Positions 30,509 through 42,275 of a DNA stretch of 52,223 nt are shown here, one piece after another. Where the stretch lies: the NCBI GenBank assembly GCA_023627715.1, contig JAMAHW010000144.1, positions 1 to 52,223 of the forward strand. The letters are read 5' to 3'. Every line of letters starts with the position of its first letter. The stretch's first letter is position 1. The translations under genes were made by a program, and so were the position numbers. A model generated the notes under the pieces. The model saw only the letters and a program-made list of their open reading frames with translations, had not been told where the DNA came from and ran no database searches. The stretch comes from Periconia sp. R9002 (taxonomy: Eukaryota > Ascomycota > Dothideomycetes > Pleosporales > Periconiaceae).

Positions 30509-31805
30509 GGCGTATTGCGGGTGTCGGCCCGTGGAGGGCGAGCACTAGCAGAGGGGATCTCTATGGGCAGTGAAATGATATGTATGATCAGGGGTGGAGA
30601 AAAGAAGAAAATAAGAACAGCAAGGTCTGAGCAGAGGTGCAATCGCACGAGGTCAACTTTCAAAACCAGACTGAAATCGTGGCGCAGGCCGGGGACGTTG
30701 ATATGCAAGTTCATTTTCACTAGCCACGTACCCACTCGGTAAAAACGGCAGGCTTCGGCACTCATAGCCGGTTGAAACTACACCATCCCGTTTTGTCTCA
30801 TCCGTGAACCATACTGGACGTCGCATCCATCTTATCAGACTGCTGCCACATTCATTGTCAAGCATTGTTGTTTTAAAGAATTTATTAACGAAAAAAAATT
30901 GTATAATGTACATAGGCTTCCTATGCCTATAGATACAAATTGAGGGTCTTGGTGCGTTACTCCGAAGATTCAATTCGGTCCGATAGGTGTAGTCGCAGAA
31001 AAAGAATCGAAACAGATAGAATCAGAAACCAAAGGATAGAATGGTACATCCAGTATAACTTAATTTAAGATCAAGATGCTTAGATAATATGGGTGCAAAG
31101 CTTATGGCACAGAGGGACGACACGCCGAGAGGTCATATAGCGAGTAGCTAGTGTACCAGGCGTTATCCCCAGATTGGATAACTACGGTAGACATACTACG
31201 TAGTTCGAAGCACCTGTAATTCGTAGAGCCCTTTAGCCCTCCAGATATGTAACCTCCCAGTATGTCACTTCCCCGTACAACATCAGTGTTTCAGCGTGCC
31301 TCATGACGAGAAGCGATTTTGTACCTGTAGAGTAACATGCGACTGGAGAACACGTATCTTATTGAAGAATGATACACAGCAATGGGTGTCTTCAAAAACA
31401 AAGATAATACTGTGAAAATGATTGGACGCAAAGAGAGGGGTTTCTTGCGGAGGTGAGTTGATAGGCCGGCTATTAGTATGACTTTGATTGTGCGGAGTTG
31501 AAACGGCGGGGTTAGCCCCTACCCCATAATTCTGCGATCTCGTGGCTAATTCATTTTTAATTTTCAATGCTTGGGCATTTTTCCGCCTCTGTAGTACCCT
31601 AGCTGAAACAAAAATGTAGCAGCCCCCATCGGAGCCACGGAGAATTTAATTACTGCAAACAAGCCTCCGGTGGAGAGATCCTACGTTGATAATATAATAC
31701 TATGCCATATGATGCGCTTGTAGGGTTGAAGTTGAGTCTTGCACTCATCCATGAATTACAATGGACGGTGGTTTATCCGTTTTTACTACTACTGGAGCTC
31801 GCACA
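30509..31805. other. intergenic stretch of ~1.3 kb, nothing recognised
   Basis: Divergent region between the CadD-like gene (minus) and the esterase gene (plus). It holds A/T-rich runs (30885-30905), a small GGGGTTAGCCCCTACCCC hairpin-like word near 31509, and several short frames without protein character. No R1/R2 match. Confidence 0.45.
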
Positions 31806-31813
31806 TATATAAA
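31806..31813 (+). promoter_or_regulatory. TATA box (TATATAAA) of the esterase gene
   Basis: TATATAAA 122 bp before the ATG at 31928, in front of a pyrimidine-rich leader. It supports that start rather than the upstream in-frame ATG at 31895. Confidence 0.5.
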
Positions 31814-31927
31814 TCCATAATGGCGTTTTCCTGACTCGGTTCCCCATAGTCTCCATCACTTCCCCTCAGTGACTCGTTTTGTTCCAAATTTCTGTTGATT
31901 TCCATCAATTGTTTACATCTGACAAAC

Positions 31928-32809
31928 ATGCGTCTTGTTAATTCCCTTCTCCTGAGTCTTGTTACCCTGACGGACACTGCCGTCGCTGCGCTAAGCTCAG
32001 GATGCGGCAAAGCCCCAACCATTACGTCGGGCGTTAAGACCATCACCGTCGATGGCACCCAGCGTCAGTTTACTATCCGAGTGCCGGAGAACTACCAAAA
32101 CAATAAGGGATACAAACTCATCTACGGCCTGCATTGGGTGGGCGGGAGAATGGATCAGGTCGCAAACGGCGGCGATACCGGGTCTAAGAATTGGAAATAC
32201 TATGGCATGCAAGTCTTGGCCAACGAAACGGCCATCTTTGTAGCACCACAGGGCCTCAATGGAGGTTGGCCCAACAGTGGTGGCTCCGACCTGAAGTTCA
32301 TCGACGCCATGAACAACTACATCGACGCTGGCCTCTGCGTCGACCAGGGCCAACGCTTTTCCATCGGCTTCTCATACGGCGGCTCCATGACATACGCTAT
32401 TGCTTGCGCGCGTGCCAAACAGTTCCGCGCGGTTTCTGTTATAGCTGGTGGCGTGCTATCAGGCTGCGATGGTGGCAACGACCCTATTGCCTACTTCGGA
32501 ATCCATGGTATCAGAGACGGTACATTAAACATTGCCGGCGGCCGTTCCCTGCGTGACCGTTTCGTGAAAAACAATGGCTGTGCCTCTATGGCTGGCGCCA
32601 AAGAACCCGCGTCTGGTAGTAGGACGCATATCACGACGGCGGCCACTGGCTGCAAGACGGGTTATCCGGTTAAATGGGCCGCCCACGACGGTGGCCATAT
32701 CCAGGCAGCGGCCGACAAACCAGCACCTGAAGAGAACGGTGAGGCCTCATGGGTGGGACCCGAGGTCTGGGCATTCTTCAATAGTCCAGAGCTTTCAACT
32801 CCAAAATAA
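31928..32809 (+). CDS. secreted feruloyl esterase-like hydrolase (FaeC/D, PHB-depolymerase fold)
   Basis: 293 residues from ATG 31928. This start puts a signal peptide first (MRLVNSLLLSLVTLTDTAVAA); the in-frame ATG at 31895 would bury it. The alpha/beta-hydrolase follows the LpqC/polyhydroxybutyrate-depolymerase-like pattern used by type C/D feruloyl esterases: GLHWVGG (oxyanion), the nucleophile in GFSYGGS, an Asp in the ...YFGIHGIRDGT segment and the catalytic His in AAHDGGHI. Mature cysteines (GCG, LCV, GCD, NGC, TGC) fit extracellular disulfides. It would release ferulic or related hydroxycinnamic acids from plant cell-wall esters. It is intronless. This activity could feed phenolic substrates to the oxidases at the left of the window; that link is inference. 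Confidence 0.88.
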   Translation: MRLVNSLLLSLVTLTDTAVAALSSGCGKAPTITSGVKTITVDGTQRQFTIRVPENYQNNKGYKLIYGLHWVGGRMDQVANGGDTGSKNWKYYGMQVLANETAIFVAPQGLNGGWPNSGGSDLKFIDAMNNYIDAGLCVDQGQRFSIGFSYGGSMTYAIACARAKQFRAVSVIAGGVLSGCDGGNDPIAYFGIHGIRDGTLNIAGGRSLRDRFVKNNGCASMAGAKEPASGSRTHITTAATGCKTGYPVKWAAHDGGHIQAAADKPAPEENGEASWVGPEVWAFFNSPELSTPK

Positions 32810-33246
32810 AAGCGATGTCAATGTGTTCTGATGCTTCCGGCTTAAAGTCAGGGCAATACTACGGTCATAGCAATTCGGGCGGTTAGAGTATTGAAATATG
32901 TATATAGTATATAACATCGTTCGCTCAAATACCAGTGTTGCCGTATAGTATAGTTGTCACGAGCAGTTACACACTGTGTAGCTCGCATCTATGCCAACTC
33001 ATAGCTCAAAATTGTCGTTGAGTATATATCAATATCTACATTACAGAAGTAAAAGCTTGCCATTCAAATCTAGGACATATCGGTATAACAGACGCAATAC
33101 TCTGTTAGGACGAAACTCAATCTCATCGATGAACGGATTTATTAAAGACAGCTTCGCTTCCTAGAGGGATTACATTTTTTATCGTCTGCTCCTCTCCCCA
33201 CGCCCTAAGATCCTTCATCTCTGACGCGTATCTTTCAACCACAAAC
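32810..33246. other. intergenic between convergent genes
   Basis: About 440 bp, A/T-rich, holding the 3' regions of the esterase and of the kinase-fold gene. Nothing recognised. Confidence 0.45.
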
Positions 33247-34580
33247 CTACTCATGCTTCAGGCTCTGTTTGTAGGCTTGTATTGCGGGCTTTAACTTTAA
33301 ATACGCGGCTGATAAGGTTTCTGAATCTATACAGACCGTATCGTGAAGAAACTGGCCCAACAAATATACTCCAAGCGCATGTTCAAAACCCTCCGCGAGC
33401 CCATATTCATCTCGTATCGTGGAACTCCCCTTAACTTGAGTAGTCTTGCCTCGAATGTATGAAGTGAACCAGTTTCTGTCCCGTTGATTTCTCTCCAATC
33501 CTTCGTGATCCCATTCCACGTACCAACGGTCCTGTATAAACCAAGGATGTATACAAAATTCCACTGGGGAGACTGTATGCGCGCAATCCCAATCTATGAA
33601 ACCTTCTATCGAGAGGCTCTGTGGGTCCAGTATGATGTTGGTTGGGTTTAGGTCAGGGTGAGCAAGGAAAAGTACACTTGGGGGTGAGAGGTTGTTGGCA
33701 AGCCCTTGATGGATATCGGAGATGGTGTCTCGAAAATCTGCACTATGAATAAGAGGTATAGAACTGCGGTAAACCGCCGAAAGAGAAAGCAAGTCAGTCG
33801 GAACAACAGAAGCTGGAGGAAAAGAATAACGGTAGATTCGCGGATGTATGCTTGTCGTGTATGGAGGCTCCGAACCCGTATGCAATGAGCCGACTTCGGA
33901 AAAGGGGTGGCGTGACAGTTCTACATAAAGATCCGCAACCTAAAATTCGTGGGTAAAAAGTCAGTTTAATTCAAGCAGGGGTGGTTCAGTGAGTAATGAA
34001 GGTCTCAGAATGCCATGTCGCGCCACGTCACGCCACATGGCGATCTTATTACTACTTCCCACTCGAGGGAACACACCTGGGCTAGTATCTACTTAATCAT
34101 CAGTCGAATCGTGAATTTATATTATTGTGGCATAATCACCTTCTGTCTTTGCTCGTTCCTGAAATTGTCCCACATCTCATAGGTCAGAGAAACTCCACTT
34201 AGTCTCTCCATCAACATCCAAGGTACCGTGTCAAGGGTCGACGTTTGAGGCTGGCAAGGCCGTTCGCTTGCCGTCAAATTACCAGTCTCAGGTATGTTCC
34301 ACGCATAAAGCTGAGGCACCTTTACTAATGTGTTGGCTCTTAGCCACCGCAACGTTGATACCTCGCTGGCAAAGCGATCGATATCTTCCCTTGATGATGT
34401 GTGTTGCAGCGACAGGGCTTTAGTCGAAACTCTTGCAATCCATTCTATTCCATCGTTGAAACGAAGAATACAAACGAAGTGGAAAGTCCCAGGAAAGGGT
34501 TGGGTTTTGACGGGCGCGCAAGGAATTTGATTTCGAACAGAAGAGGCGAGGTTGGATAATTTCTGGTACAGCTCATCCAT
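33247..34580 (-). CDS. aminoglycoside-phosphotransferase (APH)-like kinase-fold protein
   Basis: Minus strand, two exons (34580-34140 and 33939-33247) joined across a 200-bp intron in phase, giving 377 residues. The N-lobe has IEWIARVS; the gap-region text LMERLSGVSL precedes the intron. The catalytic loop is HPDLNPTNI (the HxDxxxxN pattern) and the metal-binding IDWDCA replaces DFG, as in fungal APH-domain proteins (choline-kinase-like fold). Fungal members are rarely characterised; small-molecule phosphorylation is the family expectation. The intron is longer than most here and might contain a small extra exon, but the splice as given restores VADLYVELSRHPF, a usual family segment. Confidence 0.82.
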
Positions 34581-35077
34581 TTTGAATATTCTTGAGAATA
34601 GGAGGCAGTGTTCAAGTACGAGGTGTTAGAAACCTTGAGTCATATGTACTCTGTAAGCGATTCTAGTCTTGGCAGACCCCCATTGTCCACCTCCTATTCG
34701 CTAGATTTGCGGGTGAGTACACGTGATAAGATGGAAACATCTATTCCAGAACGAAAAGAGATACTCCATATGAGATCGCACAGTATTTTTAATTGCTTGA
34801 CAATGCGCAACGATCTTCTTCAACTATTCCCATATGGATAATGCCAGTCCTTAGTGACTAGTAGTGAGTAGAGAGGATTCCTAGGGGTGTAAAAAGTAGT
34901 ACTTTTACATCCGCCCGGCCTTACAGGCCCCTATCGCGGAAATAAATTTATTCTGTTATATATGTAGATGTCTTCAATCCTTAGTGTGGTATATACACTT
35001 ATCTTATAACACCGGTCCTGGTCCATCTCCGATCGTCAAGGACATTGACTTGTACCATATAGCTCGGTTTTTAGGCC
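34581..35077. other. intergenic, nothing recognised
   Basis: About 500 bp between the APH-like start and the stop codon of the next minus-strand gene. No frame or repeat supported. Confidence 0.45.
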
Positions 35078-36822
35078 TCAAGATCCAAATAAACGTTTGC
35101 TCCATGCCAAACAAAATACCATGAAGAATAATAATGGACCGGGAACATATAGAAAGGTTGCAGTCACTATTGCAAAGCGCAAGTCAGGATTCTCTTCGGT
35201 CATGGAAGCCAAACAGAGTAACCATGCAAGGATATCCAGCAAAAGAAGATAGGAAGATGCTCTAAAGATACGTGATGCGTATACGTGCTCAATTACTGTA
35301 TCCTTTGTTCCGCGGTCAATTTTCTCGTCTGAAGTTAACAACCGCACGTTGTCATCCCGAAGAAGCTCATTCAGAGTAGAATAATTTGCTGGCCGATCTT
35401 CCAATTGCTCTGGAAGTAATGATACTTCCATATGAGGTACTGGAGACGATTTTTTGCCTGTTTGTAAGTGTTAATGATCACGAATCGCGACATGACATTC
35501 ATCTTCCGGTGCAGTGCGAATACATACCGGTCACGAAGCCAAGTGCAGCTACAATCGGCTGTAAAAGAAGTAGAAGAGACAGGACTTGGCCGAATGTCAA
35601 TTTTTTTAAATCTTGGAGGTCAATCGTAAGGTTTTTTTGCGGTCCAATCAAGTTAAGAGCTCCCCAAATCAGGGTAAAGGCAAGAAGAATCACTGTTGCA
35701 ATAAATGATTCAAGAACATCCATAAATAGGACGAACATGACATATGTCATGACGAGTGCTTTCAGAAGAATCCACGAAACTGTGCCGTGAGGCCGGCGTC
35801 GCGCCAGCTTCTGGATAGTCCGTTCTATCCGGCACTCAAAGTATGCCCGAACTATATGTCGTAACCAGGAACGGCTGCTGGCAAAAAGGTGAAGGATTTT
35901 CCAACTAAAAGCAACTATCAACGTAATATAGGATATGATGGTACTTGGTTCAAGTCGGTTGAACATATCCATTCGCAACGCAGCAAACTCATAATAATAT
36001 TCTCCGTGACTTTCGATTAAAACATCGAGGTTGCGGAAGCTTTGTTTGGTGTTCCATAGACAGCGCACAGGCAAGTACGATCTGGAGAATTGAGTGATCG
36101 TGGTGGAGAGACTGGCGCAGAGAAGTCCAAGTACAATCAACATAGCAGCAACGCGGATATTTCGAAGCGCTTTGTTTTCGTTGAAACGCTTTCGAAGCAG
36201 TGAGATCGACATGAGGTGAACCGTAGAGCTAAGCCAAGCCAGATAGATGATGTAATTCCAATGGAAAAAGTCCAGGTCAGAATTTGCGGCCTGCCAAAAT
36301 CCGGCAATGAGGATACTAAGACCTGCCACAAGCTGTTGGTCGCTGAATATAATGCCGATCTCTTCAATCGAGTCTCTCCACGGACTTGATACATTGCGAC
36401 TGTGCCTACGAAATAATCTAGAATCGATCCGATTGAGCTGATCGCTAGGAACAAGATCGAAGATGTATGAGATGATCACCAGCATGAACGTTATACACGC
36501 CGTAGCTAGGAAAGCTGCGATAACCTGCAAGATAGTTAATGGAAGGCTTCTTGTGGATGCATAGTTTACTTACGCCGACCCCAGCGATATCAGGGTTAGG
36601 TTGTATACTCCGGGAGCAGCCGAGTAGCTCAACGCACGAGAAACTCGAATCTGTAATATTAACGGTTGTTTCATGAACCACATACACTGTGGGGGTAGGC
36701 AAAGCAACATCGAAAGTGATGGTGGAATCAGTCGTAGCAGTCGTAGTCGTGCGTTGGGCCCCCGCTGAAACTGTGCACGAATACTGAGTCACGTACGTCT
36801 CCGTCGTCATAAAAGTTGCCAT
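35078..36822 (-). CDS. polytopic fungal membrane protein, unknown function
   Basis: Minus strand, three exons (36822-36574, 36524-35528, 35457-35078; introns 49 and 70 bp), in phase, 541 residues. The N-terminus is Thr-rich with a cysteine pair (CVELLGC), followed by NPDIAGVGV, which the splice joins to VIAAFLATACITFMLVIISYI (TM1). This 'NPDIAGxGV' entry into the first TM is common to a large uncharacterised fungal family. At least seven further hydrophobic segments follow, with a conserved-looking basic loop (CRIERTIQKLARRRPHG). The last exon adds two TMs. There is no catalytic motif. The extracellular face is probably the Thr-rich N-terminus. Confidence 0.8.
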
Positions 36823-37158
36823 CGTCTTAGTTAGTGCAATATTTTAGAAACGAAATGCCCAAGACATTATATAAATACGGAAGACATTCCCGAAAGTAAG
36901 AAACATGAGGGAATATGACCCCTATATTTTGTCACTCAGTCTCCTATACGTGCTTGATCCGCTTTCCCCCTCATTTGCCTTCTTTGCCTTGTTCGCTTTA
37001 TTCCTATTTAGCTACAGCCTGAAACCGGAGGCGCATTTTATACATAAGCGAGTTTCTCGTCTGGGACGCCTACGCGTATTTTTAGCTGGGGGTACATCGC
37101 GAACATTAATTTGGGGCCATTTTAACCTGATGTTTAAGGCTAGCATGGCGACACCGAT
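36823..37158. other. intergenic, nothing recognised
   Basis: Upstream of the minus-strand membrane protein, up to R1 copy B. A 93-codon plus frame (36905-37186) runs into the repeat and has no family resemblance. Confidence 0.45.
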
Positions 37159-37285
37159 TTTGAACCCCGGATATAGGGTTATCTAGTGTTAATACACCAT
37201 TTGGTGTGGCGTATTGAGACAGCAATTATGTCCTGCAGCTACCCTGGTTGCATGTAGCCAACCTTGTGCCCGCGATACAGGGATA
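37159..37285 (+). repeat. dispersed repeat R1, copy B
   Basis: The most diverged of the three R1 copies. Kept words include TTGAACCCC, GGTGTGGCGTATT, a CCCTGGTTGCAT stretch matching CCCTCGTTACAT of copy A, and GTGCCCGCGATACAG matching GTACCCGCGATATAG. It is in the same orientation as copy A and in inverse orientation to copy C, 2.7 kb away across the carboxypeptidase gene. Confidence 0.75.
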
Positions 37286-37617
37286 CAATAACGGAGAGGT
37301 TCGCTGTCCACTTATGATAAAAGCCTTCTCAAAGGAACTTGTAGTACCAGATTCCAGTGCTTAGAGACTAAATGCATGAAATATCTGCATTGTGACTAGG
37401 TCGTTAGCAATAATCTGGATGATATTTTCATGAGTTATACAGACTTACAAGAGTTGACGCATTAACAAATTGTACAGAGGGGAAAAGATGGAATTGTCAT
37501 ATATATACAGACGGGAACAGGCGATCCAAGTAGGCAATGATGTGTGTCTACGATGGAACAGGATATTAAGAAAAGGCATAAAAACTATCAATGAAAACAG
37601 AGGTAAAGGTCCCTCGT
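37286..37617. other. intergenic, nothing recognised
   Basis: About 330 bp between R1 copy B and the carboxypeptidase stop codon. No frame or repeat supported. Confidence 0.4.
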
Positions 37618-39505
37618 CTAAAACGAAACGTCCGTCCCATTAATCTTCCTTCCCACCAACACAAAATCGCTCGTAACCGCCTCACCACTCGCCAACAACC
37701 TCGTCTCCTCGGGCGTACAGGTCTCCATAATATCCCAGATATAGCACTTCGCGCTGCCTGTGTCTTCACGGTACTCGCTTGGTGACCACGCAGTCCGCAG
37801 CTCGCCCTCGGTAGCATAATCGTCGCAAACATCGGTCGTCCCCGTTGCAACATCTTTCCCGAACATAACGCGGTTGAAAATCTGCAAGCTTGTCTCGGGT
37901 TGGTAGTACGGTACCTCGTGGCCAGCCTGGTATACTCTCGCGAAGGTGAGGTTCGCGTGTTGACGCACTAGACCGCCGATGTAGGTCGCATTGGTTTGAA
38001 TGGGGGCGTATCCTGCTTGTGCAAAGCGAGGTTGGAGTTTGGACTCGATAGCCAGGGAGAGAGCTTCGCCGCCCATCCAGTTGCACTGGTAATCGCGGTC
38101 GCCGTAAATGAGAGCAATTTTTACGCCTTTGTTGATCAAGGCAGCGAGGTTCTCGCGCTGGTGGCCGCGGATGAAGTCGCCGGACATATTGAAGGATTGT
38201 GCGTTAAGCGCAGACGCGCCAGTAAAGTTCAAGGGCACACCCAAAGCTTGCTGGATTGTGGCATTGTTGAAGTAGCCCGCTGCCCACACAGGGGGGAAGG
38301 CTTTGGGGTAGCGTGGCGCAGCAAGGTCGAAGAACCCCCGCGTCGATGTGTAATTGTCGTGCATGGTCGTGAAGCAGAACATGAAGGCGTCGTAGCAGGC
38401 TTTGTTGACGTCCGCGAGATTGCCGAGGCCATTGGGATCCTTGGAGTCGGCGAGAGCGACGCACGCGTGGCTTAGTTTTTTGCATGTTGGGATTGAGGAG
38501 ACAGCAAAGTTGTATTGGTCTTCTGTGATGAGTTTGATGCCGTAGGTGTTATTGAAGGCAAACTCGGGGTACGAGGGGACTTGTGTGTCTGTGTCAATGC
38601 ACGCGTTGATGAAGCCTAGGGTGTCGAGATGTAAGGGGACTTCGCCAGTGCCTTTGATTTTACCGCTCTCGATTTTGTCGGCTTGCGATTCGAAGTAGTC
38701 CGCAAAAACGGGCGCATAGTGGCCGTCGTACGACTCACCCCAGATGCTGAACCTATTGTCCTTGTTCTCGTATTCTGGAAACTCCTGGATCCAGGCTTGC
38801 ATGACACTATACATGATCTTCGAAGCGGCGATGGTGGTGTTGGGGGCGGCAGCCGGGTTCATTGAGGCAAATGTGCCAGTAAGAAAAGTAAGATTTGTAG
38901 CGGGAATGCCGGCGGAAAAATTGCTCGGTTTGTAAACAAAAGGTGACTTGACTTCGTCGAGCGTGCCATTGACCAAGGTATCATATGAGAATCCGGTTTG
39001 TAAGGGCTGGTCGATGTACAGCATATTGACTCGGTCGTTCCAAGACCAAGGGTTGAGTTCTGTAGTCTTGGAATCGGAGAGGATTGAACAAGGGCCATTT
39101 TCTCCCACCGCGGCGGTGACGGATGGAACACCAGGTCCTCCCTGGAGCCAGACGGAAAGAGGGGCATTCTTGGGATCATGTCTAGCCTCGAAGAACCAGA
39201 AGTATGTGTGACTCCCGTATGGTCGATGTTCAGCGGGGGCGGGAGGGAGGTGCACGTAGCCACTGAACCCCCTGACGTTCTCTGTGGTCTCGCATATCGA
39301 AGTCTGTGGCTAAGTAAGTATGGGAAACCAGTAATGAAAGGATGAATTGGATCAAGGTCTTCCATACCTCTTTGTAAGATATCGAGACTCCCGGGAATTT
39401 TGTAGAGTTGAAAATCGATAGACCAGTGGGAACCGGTGGGAACGAAGCAGCAGATGCGACTCCTACCAGAATTGGCAGGATACCAAAAGCAGGTTTAGTC
39501 AACAT
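37618..39505 (-). CDS. secreted serine carboxypeptidase (peptidase S10)
   Basis: Minus strand, two exons (39505-39368 and 39303-37618; intron 64 bp, phase 0), 607 residues. Exon 1 codes a signal peptide (MLTKPAFGILPILVGVASAA). The splice restores TSICETTENVRGFSGYVHLP before YFWFFEARHDP, the hallmark start of S10 enzymes. The catalytic triad is visible: Ser in WGESYDGHYAP, Asp in LIYGDRDYQCNW and His in AGHEVPYYQP; the substrate-binding GGPGVPS is also present. There are many N-x-S/T sites. It removes C-terminal residues from peptides at acidic pH, outside the cell or in the vacuole. R1 copies lie on both sides in inverted orientation. The third-position C-to-G trend noted for neighbours is present. 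Confidence 0.93.
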
Positions 39506-40001
39506 GGTGATTACACAGTGAGGACTCAAGAAAATTCTTTCTACAACAGAACAAAAAGAAACGAACGACAGGAGAATATGCGAATAATAGATAAGGACGT
39601 GTGAATGTCCACGGTCTTATATCCCCTTTGCTGAAAACCCATCAATTTTAGTTATACGGTATAGTCAAGCCGTAGCTTCATTGTTCCGCGCGAAACGTTC
39701 AACATGAGCCTCAACTCGACCCCCGCTCGCCCCCAGACAACAGACTCCCTGGGCCCATAATTAAGGATTTATTGTAGACTGTGCCAATCAGAGTGCGTTA
39801 TTTTGTGCGGGCCAAGCACAAGGTCGGTCGGTCCTGCGTGATAGTCCGACCGTGTTCGCAAGGCTAAAAGCACAAGGCCGGTGGCGCAGGAGATTTTGGC
39901 GATCATCTAGTTATGCACTGAAGGAATTGTGGGGGCCAAACACTATTATTAAGACAACTGATTCAAGAATTGGGTCAAACTACAAAGGGAAGGATTTAAT
40001 A
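39506..40001. other. intergenic, carboxypeptidase promoter
   Basis: About 500 bp. A GATATAAG TATA-like word lies about 115 bp upstream of the minus-strand carboxypeptidase start. It also holds a local near-repeat of GCACAAGG with GGTCGGTCGGTCC at 39815-39890. No gene. Confidence 0.4.
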
Positions 40002-40121
40002 CCTATATCGCGAGTACGAAGTTGGTTAAAGGTAACTAGGGTGGTTACAGTACATGATCAGTGTTAATACGCCACGCTACGTAGTGTCTCGACAACAAGC
40101 AACTATGTACCTAGAGTTCAA
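40002..40121 (-). repeat. dispersed repeat R1, copy C (inverted)
   Basis: The reverse complement reads TTGAACTCTAGGTACATAG, GACACTACGTAGCGTGGCG, TATTAACACTGATCATG, TGTAACCACCCTAGTTACC and ends CGCGATATAGG, very close to copy A (20944-21067). Copies A and C are more alike than either is to B. Confidence 0.85.
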
Positions 40122-41237
40122 TTTGTATCATTCCAGTGTTTCGAAAGACTTTCGACTCGTTTTGAAAGGTGAGTTTGGTTGTAACACACCTCAAATCTTT
40201 GTTTGTTCAACGTACGCATATCTTATGTAGCCGTTAGACCTAAATCAAATCCATGCCAAATCCTTATCGTGACGCTCCATTTGCAAATATTGTATTTTGT
40301 CACATAGCCATGTGTTTGCTCGTGGTATCAATACCGAATAAGGAGCCATAGAAACGTCCCGGCTGAAAAGGTACACAAGATTTGCAGACCTCATAATCAT
40401 GAGTCTACTCGGTACTCTCTTATAGGTTTTAATAAAATCAGCTGTGCAGGATAAGAGTATAGATACCTGTGCTATTCGTTTGTCGTCGTGCAGCAACAGG
40501 ACCATTCCATGGCACGTGGGTGTCAATATATCTCTATAAAAACAAAAATTGTATTCCTAAATAGTAAATCTAGAGGAGAAGTACTAAACATACACTTTAT
40601 AAAAATTTTCCTAGCATCCTACGTTATACGTCTAAGTGTTATAAGTGCGTGCTATTTTAACACCTGGGTGTATGGTCTACGCTTCAAGTTTTAATGCAAT
40701 GGAACTTCCTTTCACTGCGCAACCTGTGATGTCAGTACCCTTCAAAAGCATATCCTATTTCACAACATAAATATTAATCGAATACGAATTTGGAGCGGCA
40801 TAATGACGCACTATCGTGGCAATGGGTCTCAATCTAGTTGCTACCCGCGACCACACAGCCTCCCCGAAGTAGGCTCTATGGCGCGGTTGCGGGGGCCCGG
40901 GGGCTGAGGTTAAGCCCCCATTCTACGTCAGCACTAAGACACAATTGGATAAAACTCTGCAAACCATCAGCATTTTATCGCAAACGAGATGCTCAGTTTC
41001 ACGTATGATGTAATGCGCTAGATTTTGTACCTGCATTCCAATTCCAAGGCGACTGTATGGGTTGAACCGCAGCTGAAAATGATAACACTGTGCTGTTGAG
41101 CGCATATAAGTAGCTGTAGCGAGCGCAGTATTACTTGTCAGACCCTCCATCCTCAATTTCATCCTCCAGTTTCGAAAGAATCAAGCAATAGCCAACCAAG
41201 TCTCTATTCACCATCTAATTGAGTCTTCCTTACCATC
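40122..41237. other. intergenic stretch of ~1.1 kb, promoter of the LURP-one-like gene
   Basis: A/T-rich to about 40800, then a short GC-rich word (GCGGGGGCCCGGGGGC near 40880), then a weak TATAAG at 41105-41110 and a CAAT-poor leader. No coding frame or repeat supported. Confidence 0.45.
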
Positions 41238-42275
41238 ATGAACCACCAACAACAGTACCCACCACCCCACCAAAATGCTCACCAGCAACCGTATCCCCAA
41301 CAATACCCACCCCAAACACACCAAGATGGATCTTACAAATACCCTCAATACCCACAACAATCAGCACCTCCACAATACCAACAGACCCAGCATCCTTACC
41401 AACACCAGCACAGCAACTCTCTCGCACCTCCAGGACCTACCCCCTATCTCCAACCCAACAACAGCTCTTCAATCTCCATTCACTCCGCATCCTCGCAACA
41501 CTCTAACGCATCTTCGCTCGCCCCTCTGTCCAACGCCATCTCCCTCTCGCCAACCGACGCCCTCTACATCCACTCTCACAGTCTCATGACTAAAGACATC
41601 AACGTCACGGACCTAACCCAGCAAACCTCCCTCCTTTCCTCTTACGCCGGGGACACCATCCCCTCCGAGCTCGTCAAATCCGCAAAGGCATTCTCCAAAT
41701 CACACTCCTCCTTGCCTCCTGTCTTCACCCTCAAACAAAAACACTGGTACAGTATGCACTCAACGTTTGTAGCATCCGGCAAAGGAAACGTCGAGTTGGC
41801 ATCCTTTAAGAACCCGCGGCACTCGAGCAGCAAGATGGAGATCGAGTTTCCTGGAGACTCCCGGATCTCATCGCACCCGGTTACATTTAAGCCTGTCAGT
41901 ATGTTTAGTCGGAAGAACGCGTGGGTCATGGATAGTCGGACGTATACGTGGGTGTTTGACTCGCGGATTAAGACGAGTCGGATGACTCTTATGAAGGGGG
42001 GTCCGGCGGGTGAGAAAGAGGTATGTTCCCGTTTTCCTTCTTCGTACGATGAGCAAAACTGACTACTTGGATAATAGACCATTGTAGCCCGCTACGGCGA
42101 CAGATGGGGCACTGGTAGAGGGAAAGGCTTGCTGTTGGTTGATGGGCGCGAGATTGACGTGGGAATGGCTGTTTTGACGGCCCTCATTATGCTGCGTCGC
42201 CAGCAGCAGCAGGCAAACGAGTCAGGGAACAGTGGCTCGGGTTCGGGGGCTGCTGTCGCTGCGGCTGTCTCTTAA
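41238..42275 (+). CDS. LURP-one-related / tubby-C-like protein with Pro-Gln-rich N-terminus
   Basis: Two exons (41238-42020 and 42078-42275; intron 57 bp, phase 0), 326 residues. Residues 1-80 are low complexity, full of Gln, Pro and Tyr (QQYPPQT, QYPQQSAPPQYQQ). The rest fits the LOR/tubby-like beta barrel: VFTLKQKHWYSMHSTFVASG, then EIEFPGDSRISSHPVTFKPV, VMDSRTYTWVFDSRIKTSRM, and after the splice TIVARYGDRWGTGRGKGLLLVDGREIDVGMAVLTALIML. Members of the superfamily bind membranes or phosphoinositides; no enzymatic residues are seen. The C-terminus is a Gln/Ser/Gly/Ala tail. Cytosolic or membrane-peripheral is the likely site. C is favoured at codon third positions early and G late. Confidence 0.82.

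Noticed and set aside
40866..40920. GC-rich stretch near 40880 as a tRNA candidate
   Set aside because: It cannot be folded into a cloverleaf with a proper anticodon arm and T-loop; only a GC-rich word.
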